Assembly: GCA_958298945.1 (NCBI GenBank)
Contig: OY282608.1
Coordinates: forward strand, 82,384,806 to 82,448,805
DNA length: 64,000 nt
Origin: Atherix ibis
Taxonomy: Eukaryota; Arthropoda; Insecta; Diptera; Athericidae
Reading direction: 5' to 3'
Part shown: piece after piece, positions 10,141 to 21,096 of the stretch
Numbering within the stretch: position 1 is the stretch's first letter
How the letters are laid out: every line of letters starts with the position of its first letter
Notes under the pieces: generated by a model
Told to the model about the DNA's origin: nothing
Seen by the model: the letters and a program-made list of their open reading frames with translations, nothing else
Databases searched by the model: none
Translations under genes and position numbers: made by a program

Positions 10141-12400
10141 GATTTGTTGGTTCGTTCGTTTGTTGGTTTGTTGGTTTGTTGGTGTGTGGTTTTGTTGGTT
10201 TGTTGGTTTGTTGATTTGTTGGTTTGTTGGTTTGCTGGTTTGCTTGTTTTTTGGCTTGTTGGCTTGTTAATTTGTTGGTTTATTGGCTTGTTGCTTTGTT
10301 GGTTTGTTGGTTTGTTGGTTTGTTCGTTTGTTGGTTTGTTGGTTTGTTGGTTTGTTGGTTCGTTGGTTTGTTGATTTGGTTTATTTTGTTGTTGGTTTGT
10401 TGGCTTGTTGGTTTGTTGGATTGTTGGTTTGTTGGTTTGTTTGTTTGTTGGTTTGTTGGTTTGTTGGTTTGTTGGTTTGTTGGTTTGTTGGTTTGTTGGT
10501 TTGTTAGTTTGTTGGTTTGTTTGTTTGTTGGTTTGTTGGTTTATTGGTTTGTTTGTTTGTTTGTTTATTTGTTTATTGGTTTGTTGGTTTGTTGGTTTGT
10601 TGGTTTATTAATTGGTTGGCTTGCTGGTTTGTTGGTTTGTTAGCTTGTTGGTTTGTTGGTTTGTTGGTTTGTTCGTTTATTGGTTTGTTGGTTTGTTGGT
10701 TTGTTGGCTTGTTGGCTTGTTGGTTTGTTGGTTTGTTGGTTTGTTGGTTTGTTGGTTTGTTGGTTTGTTGGTTTGTTGGTTTGTTGGTTTGTTGGTTTGT
10801 TGGTTTATTGGTTTGTTCGTTTGTTGGTTTGTTGGTTTGTTGGTTTGTTGGTTTGCAGGTTTGTTGGTTTGTTGGTTTTTTGGCTTATTTGTTTGTTGGT
10901 TTGTTGGTTTGTTGGCTTGTTGGTTTGTTGGTTTCTTGGTTTGTTGGTTTGTTGGTTTGTTCGTTTGTTGGTTTGCTGGTTTGTTGGTTTGTTGGTTTGT
11001 TCGTTTGTTGGTTTGTTGGTTTGTTCGTTTGTTGGTATGTTGGTTTGTTGGTTTGTTGGTTTGTTCGTTTGTTGGTTTATTGGTTTGTTGGTTTGCTGAT
11101 TTGTTGGTTTGTTGGTTTGTTGGTTTGTTGGTTTGTTCGTTTGTTGGTTTGTTGGTTTGTTGGTTTGTTGGTTTGTTGGTTTGTTCGTTTGTTGGTTTGT
11201 TGGTTTGTTTGTTTGTTGGTATGTTGGGTTGTTGGTTTGTTGGTTTGTTCGTTTGTTGGTTTGTTCGTTCGTTGGTTTGTTGGTTTGTTGGTTTGTTGGT
11301 TTGTTTGTTTGTTGGTTTCTTGGTTTCTTGGTTTGTTGGATTGTTGGTTACTTGGTTTGTTGGTTTGTTGGTTTGTTGATTTGTTGGTTCGTTCGTTTGT
11401 TGGTTTGTTGGTTTGTTGGTTTGTTGGTTTGTTGGTTTGTTGGTTTGTTGGTTTGTTGGCTGGTTGGTTTGTTGGCTTGTTGGTTACTTGGTTTGTTGGT
11501 TTGTTCGTTTTTTGGTTTGTTGGTTTGTTGGTTTGTTGGTTTGTTGGTTTGTTGGTTTGTTGGTTTGTTGGTTTGTTGGTTTGTTGGTTTGTTGGTTTGT
11601 TGGTTTGTTGGTTTGTTTATTTGTTGGTTTATTGGTTTTTGGTTTGTTGGCTTGTTGGTTTAATGGATTGTTGGTTTGTTGGTTTGTTTGTTTGTTGGTT
11701 TGCTGGTTTGTTGGTTTGTTCGTTTGTTGGTTTGTTGGTTTGTTGGTTTGTTGTTTTGTTGGTTTGTAGGTTTGTTGGTTTGTTGGTTTGTTGGTTTGTT
11801 GGTTTGTTGGCTTGTTGGTTTGTTGGTTTGTTGGTTTGTTGGTTTGTTGGTTTGTTTGTTTGTTGGTTTGTTGGTTTATTTGTTTATTGGTTTGTTGGTT
11901 TGTTGGTTTGTTGGTGTATTGGTTGGTTGGCTTGTTGGTTTGTTGGTTTGTTGGCTTGTTGGTTTGTTGGTTTGTTGGTTTGTTGGTTTGTTGGTTTGTT
12001 GGTTTGTTGGTTTGTTGGTTTGTTGGTTTGTTGGTTTGTTGGTTTTTAGTTTATTTTTTTGTTGGTTTGTTGGCTTGGTGGTTTGTTGGATTGTTGGTTT
12101 GTTGGTTTGTTTGTTTGTTGGTTTGTTGGTTTGTTGGTTTGTTCGTTTGTTGGTTATTTGGTTTGTTGGTTTGTTGGTTTGTTGGCTTGTTGGTTTGTTG
12201 GTTTGTTGGTTTGTTGGCTTATTGGTTTGTTGGTTTGTTGGTTTGTTGGTTTGTTGGTTTGTTGGTTTGTTGGTTTGTTGGTTTGTTGGTTTGTTGGTTT
12301 GTTGGTTTGTTGGTTTGTTGGTTTGTTTGTTAATTGGTTTGTTGGTTTGTTGGTTTCTGGTTTATTGGTTGGTTGGCTTGTTGGTTTGTTGGTTTGTTGG
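10141..12400 (+). repeat. Family A copy of the 4.07-6.3 kb unit
   Basis: Starts at GATTTGTTGGTTCGTTCG (10,141) with GTGTGG at 10,193. It follows the 4.07 kb copy through the GGTTACTT pair (11,346/11,482), the T-rich cassette (12,044) and GTTAATTGG (12,329). Offsets grow from 6.08 to 6.15 kb in 8-bp steps. A private TTTAATGG unit at 11,659 is shared with the next copy (about 13,977) but reads TTTGATTG in the 4.07 kb copy. This places the 10.1 and 12.8 kb copies closer to each other. Confidence 0.75.
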
Positions 12401-12759
12401 CTTGTTAGTTTGTTGGTTTGTTGGTTTGTTGGTTTGTTGGTTTGTTGGTTTGCTGGTTTGTTGGTTTTTTGGCTTGTTGGCTTGTTGGTTTATTGGTTGG
12501 TTGGCTTGTTGGTTTGTTGGTTTGTTGGCTTGTTAGTTTGTTGGTTTGTTGGTTTGTTCGTTTGTTGGTATGTTGGTTTGTTGGTTTGTTGGTTTGTTCG
12601 TTTGTTGGTTTGTTCGTTCGTTGGTTTGTTGGTTTGTTGGTTTGTTGGTTTGTTTGTTTGTTGGTTTCTTGGTTTCTTGGTTTGTTGGATTGTTGGTTAC
12701 TTGGTTTGTTGGTTTGTTGGTTTGTTGATTTGTTGGTTCGTTCGTTTGTTGGTTTGTTG

Positions 12760-14700
12760 GTTTGTTGGTTTGTTGGTTTGTTGGTTTGTTGGTTTGTTGG
12801 TTTGTTGGTTTGTTGGTTTGTTGGTTTGTTAGTTTGTTGGTTTGTTTGTTTGTTGGTTTGTTGGTTTATTGGTTTGTTTGTTTGTTTGTTTATTTGTTTA
12901 TTGGTTTGTTGGTTTGTTGGTTTGTTGGTTTATTAATTGGTTGGCTTGTTGGTTTGTTGGTTTGTTAGCTTGTTGGTTTGTTGGTTTGTTGGTTTGTTCG
13001 TTTATTGGTTTGTTGGTTTGTTGGTTTGTTGGCTTGTTGGCTTCTTGGTTTGTTGGTTTGTTGGTTTGTTGGTTTGTTGGTTTGTTGGTTTGTTGGTTTG
13101 TTGGTTTGTTGGTTTGTTGGTTTATTGGTTTGTTCGTTTGTTGGTTTGTTGGTTTGTTGGCTTGTTGGTTTGCTGGTTTGTTGGTTTGTTGGTTTTTTGG
13201 CTTATTTGTTTGTTGGTTTGTTGGTTTGTTGGCTTGTTGGTTTGTTGGTTTCTTGGTTTGTTGGTTTGTTGGTTTGTTCGTTTGTTGGTTTGCTGGTTTG
13301 TTGGTTTGTTGGTTTGTTCGTTTGTTGGTTTGTTGGTTTGTTCGTTTGTTGGTATGTTGGTTTGTTGGTTTGTTGGTTTGTTCGTTTGTTGGTTTATTGG
13401 TTTGTTGGTTTGCTGATTTGTTGGTTTGTTGGTTTGTTGGTTTGTTCGTTTGTTGGTTTGTTGGTATGTTGGTTTGTTGGTTTGTTGGTTTGTTCGTTTG
13501 TTGGTTTGTTGGTTTGTTTGTTTGTTTGTATGTTGGTTTGTTGGTTTGTTGGTTTGTTCGTTTGTTGGTTTGTTCGTTCGTTGGTTTGTTGGTTTGTTGG
13601 TTTGTTGGTTTGTTTGTTTGTTGGTTTCTTGGTTTCTTGGTTTGTTGGATTGTTGGTTACTTGGTTTGTTGGTTTGTTGGTTTGTTGATTTGTTGGTTCG
13701 TTCGTTTGTTGGTTTGTTGGTTTGTTGGTTTGTTGGTTTGTTGGTTTGTTGGTTTGTTGGTTTGTTGGTTTGTTGGTTTCTTGGCTGGTTGGTTTGTTGG
13801 CTTGTTGGTTACTTGGTTTGTTGGTTTGTTCGTTTTTTGGTTTGTTGGTTTGTTGGTTTGTTGGTTTGTTGGTTTGTTGGTTTGTTGGTTTGTTGGTTTG
13901 TTGGTTTGTTGGTTTGTTGGTTTGTTGGTTTGTTTATTTGTTGGTTTATTGGTTTTTGGTTTGTTGGCTTGTTGGTTTAATGGATTGTTGGTTTGTTGGT
14001 TTGTTTGTTTGTTGGTTTGCTGGTTTGTTGGTTTGTTCGTTTGTTGGTTTGTTGGTTTGTTGTTTTGTTGGTTTGTTGGTTTGTTGGTTTGTTGGTTTGT
14101 TGGTTTGTTGGTTTGTTGGCTTGTTGGTTTGTTGGTTTGTTGGTTTGTTGGTTTGTTGGTTTGTTGGTTTGTTGGTTTGTTGGTTTGTTGGTTTATTTGT
14201 TTATTGGTTTGTTGGTTTGTTGGTTTATTGGTTGGTTGGCTTGTTGGTTTGTTGGTTTGTTGGCTTGTTGGTTTGTTGATTTGTTGGTTTGTTGGTTTGT
14301 TGGTTTGTTGGTCTGTTGGTTTGTTGGTTTGTTGGTTTGTTGGTTTTTGGTTTATTTTTTTGTTGGTTTGTTGGCTTGGTGGTTTGTTGGATTGTTGGTT
14401 TGTTGGTTTGTTTGTTTGTTGGTTTGTTGGTTTGTTGGTTTGTTCGTTTGTTGGTTATTTGGTTTGTTGGTTTGTTGGTTTGTTGGCTTGTTGGTTTGTT
14501 GGTTTGTTGGTTTGTTGGCTTATTGGTTTGTTGGTTTGTTGGTTTGTTGGTTTGTTGGTTTGTTGGTTTGTTGGTTTGTTGGTTTGTTGGTTTGTTGGTT
14601 TGTTGGTTTGTTGGTTTGTTGGTTTGTTGGTTTGTTGGTTTGTTGGTTTGTTTGTTAATTGGTTTGTTGGTTTGTTGGTTTCTGGTTTATTGGTTGGTTG
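12760..14700 (+). repeat. Family A 2.3-kb repeat, third copy
   Basis: From about 12,842 the marker order repeats that of 10,517 onward at offsets of 2,299-2,341 bp: GTTTATTAATTGG (about 12,927), GGTTACTT pair (13,655/13,807), TTTAATGG (about 13,977), T-rich cassette (14,343), GTTAATTGG (14,653). The left part is shortened: the copy enters directly after a lone GGTTACTT at 12,695 that has lost its partner. Confidence 0.75.
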
Positions 14701-17700
14701 GCTTGTTGGTTTGTTGGTTTGTTGGCTTGTTAGTTTGTTGGTTTGTTGGTTTGTTCGTTTGTTGGTTTGTTGGTTTGTTGGTTTGTTGGTTTGCTGGTTT
14801 GTTGGTTTTTTGGCTTGTTGGCTTGTTGGTTTATTGGTTGGTTGGCTTGTTGGTTTGTTGGTTTGTTGGCTTGTTAGTTTGTTGGTTTGTTGGTTTGTTC
14901 GTTTGTTGGTATGTTGGTTTGTTGGTTTGTTGGTTTGTTCGTTTGTTGGTTTGTTCGTTCGTTGGTTTGTTGGTTTGTTGGTTTGTTGGTTTGTTTGTTT
15001 GTTGGTTTCTTGGTTTCTTGGTTTGTTGGATTGTTGGTTACTTGGTTTGTTGGTTTGTTGGTTTGTTGATTTGTTGGTTCGTTCGTTTGTTGGTTTGTTG
15101 GTTTGTTGGTTTGTTGGTTTGTTGGTTTGTTGGTTTGTTGGTTTGTTGGTTTGTTGGTTTGTTGGTTTGTTGGCTGGTTGGTTTGTTGGCTTGTTGGTTA
15201 CTTGGTTTGTTGGTTTGTTCGTTTCTTGGTTTGTTGGTTTGTTGGTTTGTTGGTTTGTTGGTTTGTTGGTCTGTTGGTTTGTTGGTTTGTTGGTTTGTTT
15301 ATTTGTTGGTTTATTTTTTGTTGGTTTGTTGGCTTGTTGGTTTGTTGGATTGTTGGTTGTTGGTTTGTTTGTTTGTTGGTTTGTTGGTTTGTTGGTTTGT
15401 TCGTTTGTTGGTTTGTTGGTTTGTTGGTTTGTTGTTTTGTTGGTTTGTTGGTTTGTTGGTTTGTTGGTTTGTTGGTTTGTTGGCTTGTTGGTTTGTTGGT
15501 TTGTTGGTTTGTTGGTTTGTTGGTTTGTTGGTTTGTTGGTTTGTTGGTTTGTTGGTTTATTTGTTTATTGGTTTGTTGGTTTGTTGGTTTGTTGGTTTAT
15601 TGGTTGGTTGGCTTTTTGGTTTGTTGGTTTGTTGGCTTGTTGGTTTTTTGGTTTGTTGGTTTGTTGGTTTGTTGGTTTGTTGGCTTGTTGGTTTTTGGTT
15701 TACTTTTTTATTGGTTTGTTGGCTTGGTGGTTTGTTGGATTGTTGGTTTGTTGGTTTGTTTGTTTGTTGGTTTGTTGGTTTGTTGGTTTGTTCGTTTGTT
15801 GGTTATTTGGTTTGTTGGTTTGTTGGTTTGTTGGTTTGTTGGTTTGTTGGTTTGTTGGTTTGTTGGTTTGTTGGTCTGTTGGTTTGTTGGTTTGTTGGTT
15901 TGTTTATTTGTTGGTTTATTTTTTGTTAGTTTGTTGGCTTGTTGGTTTGTTGGATTGTTGGTTTGTTGGTTTGTTTGTTTGTTGGTTTGTTGGTTTGTTG
16001 GTTTGTTTGTTTGTTGGTTTGTTGGTTTGTTGGTTTGTTGGTTTGTTGGTTTGTTCGTTTGTTGGTTATTTGGTTTGTTGGTTTGTTGGTTTGTTGGCTT
16101 GTTGGTTTGTTGGTTTGTTGGTTTGTTGGCTTATTGGTTTGTTGGTTTGTTGGTTTGTTGGTTTGTTGGTTTGTTGGTTTGTTGGTTTGTTGGTTTGTTG
16201 GTTTGTTGGTTTGTTTGTTAATTGGTTTGTTGGTTTGTTGGTTTTTGGTTTATTGGTTGGTTGGCTTGTTGGTTTGTTGGTTTGTTGGCTTGTTAGTTTG
16301 TTGGTTTGTTGGTTTGTTCGTTTGTTGGTTTGTTGGTTTGTTGGTTTGTTGGTTTGCTGGTTTGTTGGTTTTTTGGCTTGTTGGCTTGTTGGTTTATTGG
16401 TTGGTTGGCTTGTTGGTTTGTTGGTTTGTTGGCTTGTTAGTTTGTTGGTTTGTTCGTTTTATTGGTATGTTGGATTGTTGGTTTGTTGGTTTGTTCGTTT
16501 GTTGGTTTGTTCGTTCGTTGGTTTGTTGGTTTGTTGGTTTGTTGGTTTGTTTGTTTGTTGGTTTCTTGGTTTCTTGGTTTGTTGGATTGTTGGTTACTTG
16601 GTTTGTTGGTTTGTTGGTTTGTTGATTTGTTGGTTCGTTCGTTTGTTGGTTTGTTGGTTTGTTGGTTTGTTGGTTTGTTGGTTTGTTGGTTTGTTGGTTT
16701 GTTGGTTTGTTGGTTTGTTGGTTTGTTGGCTGGTTGGTTTGTTGGCTTGTTGGTTACTTGGTTTGTTGGTTTGTTCGTTTCTTGGTTTGTTGGTTTGTTG
16801 GTTTGTTGGTTTGTTGGTCTGTTGGTTTGTTGGTTTGTTGGTTTGTTTATTTGTTGGTTTATTTTTTGTTGGTTTGTTGGCTTGTTGGTTTGTTGGATTG
16901 TTGGTTTGTTGGTTTGTTTGTTTGTTGGTTTGTTGGTTTGTTGGTTTGTTCGTTTGTTGGTTTGTTGGTTTGTTGGTTTGTTGTTTTGTTGGTTTGTTGG
17001 TTTGTTGGTTTGTTGGTTTGTTGGTTTGTTGGCTTGTTGGTTTGTTGGTTTGTTGGTTTGTTAGTTTGTTGGTTTGTTGGTTTGTTGGTTTGTTGGTTTG
17101 TTGGTTTATTTGTTTATTGGTTTGTTGGTTTGTTGGTTTGTTGGTTTATTGGTTGGTTGGCTTTTTGGTTTGTTGGTTTGTTGGCTTGTTGGTTTTTTGG
17201 TTTGTTGGTTTGTTGGTTTGTTGGTTTGTTGGTTTGTTGGTTTGTTGGTTTGTTGGTTTTTGGTTTACTTTTTTGTTGGTTTGTTGGCTTGGTGGTTTGT
17301 TGGATTGTTGGTTTGTTGGTTTGTTTGTTTGTTGGTTTGTTGGTTTGTTGGTTTGTTCGTTTGTTGGTTATTTGGTTTGTTGGTTTGTTGGTTTGTTGGT
17401 TTGTTGGTTTGTTCGTTTGTTGGTTTGTTGGTTTGTTGGTTTGTTGTTTTGTTGGTTTGTTGGTTTGTTGGTTTGTTGGTTTGTTGGTTTGTTGGCTTGT
17501 TGGTTTGTTGGTTTGTTGGTTTGTTAGTTTGTTGGTTTGTTGGTTTGTTGGTTTGTTGGTTTGTTGGTTTATTTGTTTATTGGTTTGTTGGTTTGTTGGT
17601 TTGCTGGTTTATTGGTTGGTTGGCTTTTTGGTTTGTTGGTTTGTTGGCTTGTTGGTTTTTTGGTTTGTTGGTTTGTTGGTTTGTTGCTTTGTTGGTTTGT

Positions 17701-17900
17701 TGGTTTTTGGTTTACTTTTTTGTTGGTTTGTTGGCTTGGTGGTTTGTTGGATTGTTGGTTTGTTGGTTTGTTTGTTTGTTGGTTTGTTGGTTTGTTGGTT
17801 TGTTCGTTTGTTGGTTATTTGGTTTGTTGGTTTGTTGGTTTGTTGGTTTGTTGGCTTGTTGGTTTGTTGGTTTGTTGGCTTGTTGGTTTGTTGGTTTGTT
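14650..17900 (+). repeat. Large family A block, copy 2 of the 8.17-kb-spaced duplication
   Basis: This copy matches 6.2-9.6 kb in order and spacing. Private changes include a shortened unit GGTTGTTGG at about 15,355, TTTATTGG in the T-rich cassette at about 15,705 and a CGTTTTATTGG unit at 16,458 in place of CGTTTGTTGG. Two further T-rich cassettes with TTTACTTTTTTG lie at about 17,265 and 17,715. Confidence 0.75.
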
Positions 17901-20330
17901 GGTTTGTTGGTTTGTTGATTTGTTGGTTTGTTGGTTTGTTGGTTTGTTGGTTTGTTTGTTAATTGGTTTGTTGGTTTGTTGGTTTCTGGTTTATTGGTTG
18001 GTTGGCTTGTTGGTTTGTTGGTTTGTTGGCTTGTTAGTTTGTGTTGTTTGTTGGTTTGTTCGTTTGTTGGTTTGTTGGTTTGTTGGTTTTGTTGGTTTGC
18101 TGGTTTGTTTGTTTTTTGGCTTGTTGGCTTGTTGGTTTGTTGGTTTGTTGGCTTGTTGCTTTTTTGGTTTGTTGGTTTTTTGGTTTGTTCGTTTGTTGGT
18201 TTGTTGGTTTCTTGGTTTGTTGGTTTGTTGGTTTGTTGGTTTTTGGTTTATATTTTTGTTGGTTTGTGGCTTGTTGGTTTGTTGGATTGTTAGTTTGTTG
18301 GTTTGTTTTTTGTTGGTTTGTTGGTTTGTTCGTTTGTTGGTTTGTTGGTTTGTTGGTTTGTTGGTTTGTTAGTTTGTTGGTTTGTTTGTTTGTTGGTTTG
18401 TTGGTTTATTGGTTTGTTTGTTTGGTTGTTTATTCGTTTATTGGTTTGTTCGTTTGTTGGTTTGTTGGTTTATTGGTTGGTTGGCTTGTTGGTTTGTTGG
18501 TTTGTTGGCTTGTTGGTTTGTTGGTTTGTTGGTTTGTTCGTTTGTTGGTTTGTTGGTTTGTTGGTTTGTTGGCTTGTTGGCTTGTTGGTTTGTTGGTTTG
18601 TTGGTTTGTTGGTTTGTTTATTTGTTGGTTTGTTGGTTTGATGGTTTGTTGGTTTGCTGGTTTGTTTGTTTTTTGGCTTGTTGGCTTGTTGGTGTGTTGG
18701 TTTTTGGCTTGTTGCTTTGTTGGTTTGTTGGTTTGTTGGTTTTTTGGTTTGTTAGTTTGTTGGTTTGTGTGTTTGTTGGTTTGTTGGTTTATTGGTGTGT
18801 TTGTTTGTTTGTTTGTTGGTTTGTTAGTTTGCTGGTTTGTTCGTTTGTTGGTTTTTTGGTTTGTTGGCTTGTTGGCTTGTTGGTTTGTTTGTTTGTTGGC
18901 TTGTTGGTTTGTTGGTTTGTTGGTTTGTTGGTTTGTTGGTTTATTTGTTTGTTGGTTTGTTGGTTTGTTAGTTTGTTGGTTTGTTGGTTTGTTGGTTTGT
19001 TGGCTTGTTCGTTTGTTGGCTTGTTGGTGTATTGGTTGGTTGACTTGTTGGTTTGTTGGTTTGTTGGCTTGTTGGTTTGTTGGTTTGTTGGTTTGTTGGT
19101 TTGTTGGTTTGTTGGTTTGTTGGTTTGTTGGTTTGTTTGTTTGTTGGTTTGTTGGTTTTTGGTTTATTTTTATGTTGGTTTGTTGGCTTGGTGGTTTGTT
19201 GGATTGTTGGTTTGTTGGTTTGTTGGTTTGTTGGTTTGTTGGTTTGTTCGTTTGTTGGTTTGTTGGTTTGTTGTTTTGTTGGTTTGTTGGTTTGTTGGTT
19301 TGTTGGCTTTTTGGTTTGTTGGTTTGCTGGTTTGTTGGCTTGTTGGTTTGATGGTTTGTTGGTTTGTTGGTTTGTTGGTTTGTTGGTTTGTTGGTTTGTT
19401 GGTTTGTTGGTTTGTTGGTTTGTTGGTTTGTTGGTTTGTTTGTTAATTGGTTTTTTGGTTTGTTGGTTTGTTGGTTTATTGGTTGGTTGGCTTGTTGGTT
19501 TGTTGGTTTGTTGGCTTGTTAGTTTGTTGGTTTGTTGGTTTGTTCGTTTGTTGGTTTGTTGGTTTGTTGGTTTGTTGGCTTGTTGGCTTGTTGGTTTGTT
19601 GGTTTGTTGGCTTGTTGCTTTGTTGGTTTGTTGGTTTTTGGTTTATTTTTTTGTTGGATTGTTGGTTTGTTGGTTTATTTGTTTGTTGGTTTGTTGGTTT
19701 GTTGGTTTGTTGGTTTGTTAGTTTGTTGGTTTGTTTGTTTGTTGGTTTGTTGGTTTATTGGTTTGTTTGTTTGTTTGTTTATTTGTTTATTGGTTTGTTG
19801 GTTTGTTGGTTTGTTGGTTTATTGGTTGGTTGGCTTGCTGGTTTGTTGATTTGTTGGCTTGTTGGTTTGTTGGTTTGTTGGTTTGTTGGTTTGTTCGTTT
19901 GTTGGTTTGTTGGTTTGTTGGTTTGTTGGCTTGTTGGCTTGTTGGTTTGTTGGTTTGTTGGTTTGTTGGTTTGTTGGTTTGTTGGTTTGTTGGTTTGTTG
20001 GTTTGTTGGTTTGCTGGTTTGTTTGTTTTTTGGCTTGTTGGCTTGTTGGTTTGTTGGTTTGTTGGCTTGTTGCTTTGTTGGTTTGTTGGTTTGTTGGTTT
20101 GTTGGTTTTTTGGTTTGTTAGTTTGTTGGTTTGTTTGTTTGTTGGTTTGTTGGTTTATTTGTTTGTTTGTTTGTTTGTTTGTTGGTTTGTTGGTTTGCTG
20201 GTTTGTATGTTTGTTGGTTTTTTGGTTTATTGACTTGTTGGCTTGTTGGTTTGTAGGTTTGTTGGCTTGTTGGTTTGTTGGTTTGTTGGTTTGTTGTTTT
20301 GTTGGTTTGTTGGTTTGTTGGTTTATTTGT
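17900..20330 (+). repeat. Diverged transition block at the end of family A
   Basis: This is the least regular part of the left domain. It has non-8-bp units (GTGTTGTTTG at about 18,041; GGTTTTGTTGG at about 18,086; TTTATATTTTTG at about 18,248; TTTATTTTTATG at about 19,165), GTTAATTGG at 17,957 and 19,441, and GGTGTATTGG at 19,027. The part from about 18.95 to 20.3 kb matches 41.07-42.5 kb at an offset near 22.13 kb. No marker of family B occurs before about 20.96 kb. Confidence 0.65.
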
Positions 20331-20876
20331 TTGTTCGTTTGTTGGTTTGTTGGTTTGTTGGTTTGTTAGTTTGTTGGTTTGTTGGTTTGTTGGTTTGTTA
20401 GTTTGTTGGCTTGTTCGTTGGTTGGATTGTTGGTTTGTTGGATTGTTGGTTTGTTGGTTTGTTGGCTTGTTGGTTTGTTGGTTTGTTGGTTTGTTGGTTT
20501 GTGGGTGTGTTGGTTTGTTGGTTTGTTGGTTTGTTGGTTTGCTGGTTTGTTGGTTTGTTTGTTTGTTGGTTTGTTGGTTTGTTGGTTTGTTTGTTTGTTG
20601 GTTTGTTCGTTTGTTGGTTTGTTGGTTTGTTGGTTTGTTGGTTTTTGGTTTATTTTTTTGTTGGTTTGTTGGCTTGTTGGTTTGTTGGATTGTTGGTTTG
20701 TTGGTTTGTTTGTTTGTTGGTTTGTTGGTTTGTTGGTTTGTTCGTTTGTTGGTTTGTTGGTTTGTTGGTTTGTTGTTTTGTTGGTTTGTTGGTTTGTTGG
20801 TTTGTTGGTTTGTTGGCTTGTTGGTTTGTTGGTTTGTTGGTTTGATGGTTTGTTGGTTTATTTGTTTGTTGGTTTG
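20330..20876 (+). repeat. Entry block of family B
   Basis: Contains CGTTGGTTGGATTG (about 20,418), GTGGGTGTGTTGG (about 20,500) and a T-rich cassette (20,640), then runs without a visible break into the 1,824-bp duplication. The GTGGGTTTG form of its second marker is the version found in later family B copies (for example about 22,030 and 38,390). Confidence 0.55.
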
Positions 20877-20964
20877 TTGGTTTGTTGGTTTGTTGGTTTG
20901 TTGGTTTGTTGGTTTGTTGGTTTGTTGGTTTGTTGGTTTGTTGGTTTGTTGGTTTGTTGGTTTG

Positions 20965-20976
20965 TTTATTTTTTGG
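20965..20976 (+). repeat. TTTATTTTTTGG cassette (type example)
   Basis: It is followed by GGCTTGTTGGCTTGTTGG. I placed about 38 occurrences, from 20,965 to about 55,760, and none outside. Family A has TGTTTTTTGGCTTG in its place (for example about 968, 18,110 and 61,678). The two forms are probably alleles of one ancestral cassette that differ by one base. Confidence 0.8.
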
Positions 20977-21083
20977 CTTGTTGGCTTGTTGGTTTGTTAG
21001 TTTGTTGGTTTGTTGGTTTGTTAGTTTGTTCGTTTGTTCAATTGTTGGCTTGTTGGTTTGTTGGTTTGTTGGTTTGTTGGTTT

Positions 21084-21096
21084 GGTAGTTTGGTGG
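21084..21096 (+). repeat. GGTAGTTTGGTGG cassette (type example)
   Basis: A 13-bp cassette that breaks the octamer pattern, nearly always followed by a TTGATTTGTTCG tail. It occurs at 21,084, 22,908, 25,500, 28,156, 29,980, 31,196, 32,549, 43,522, 45,147, 46,946, 52,015, 55,189 and 55,996, and nowhere in the first 20 kb or the last 7.9 kb. It is the best marker of family B. Confidence 0.85.

Noticed and set aside
12842..17527. Very long forward open frame (about 1,560 codons) and many overlapping ones in all three frames
   Set aside because: All frames encode the same octapeptide repeat because the stop-free 8-bp unit is out of step with codons. ATG arises only by chance variants, and there is no codon bias, domain or conserved start.
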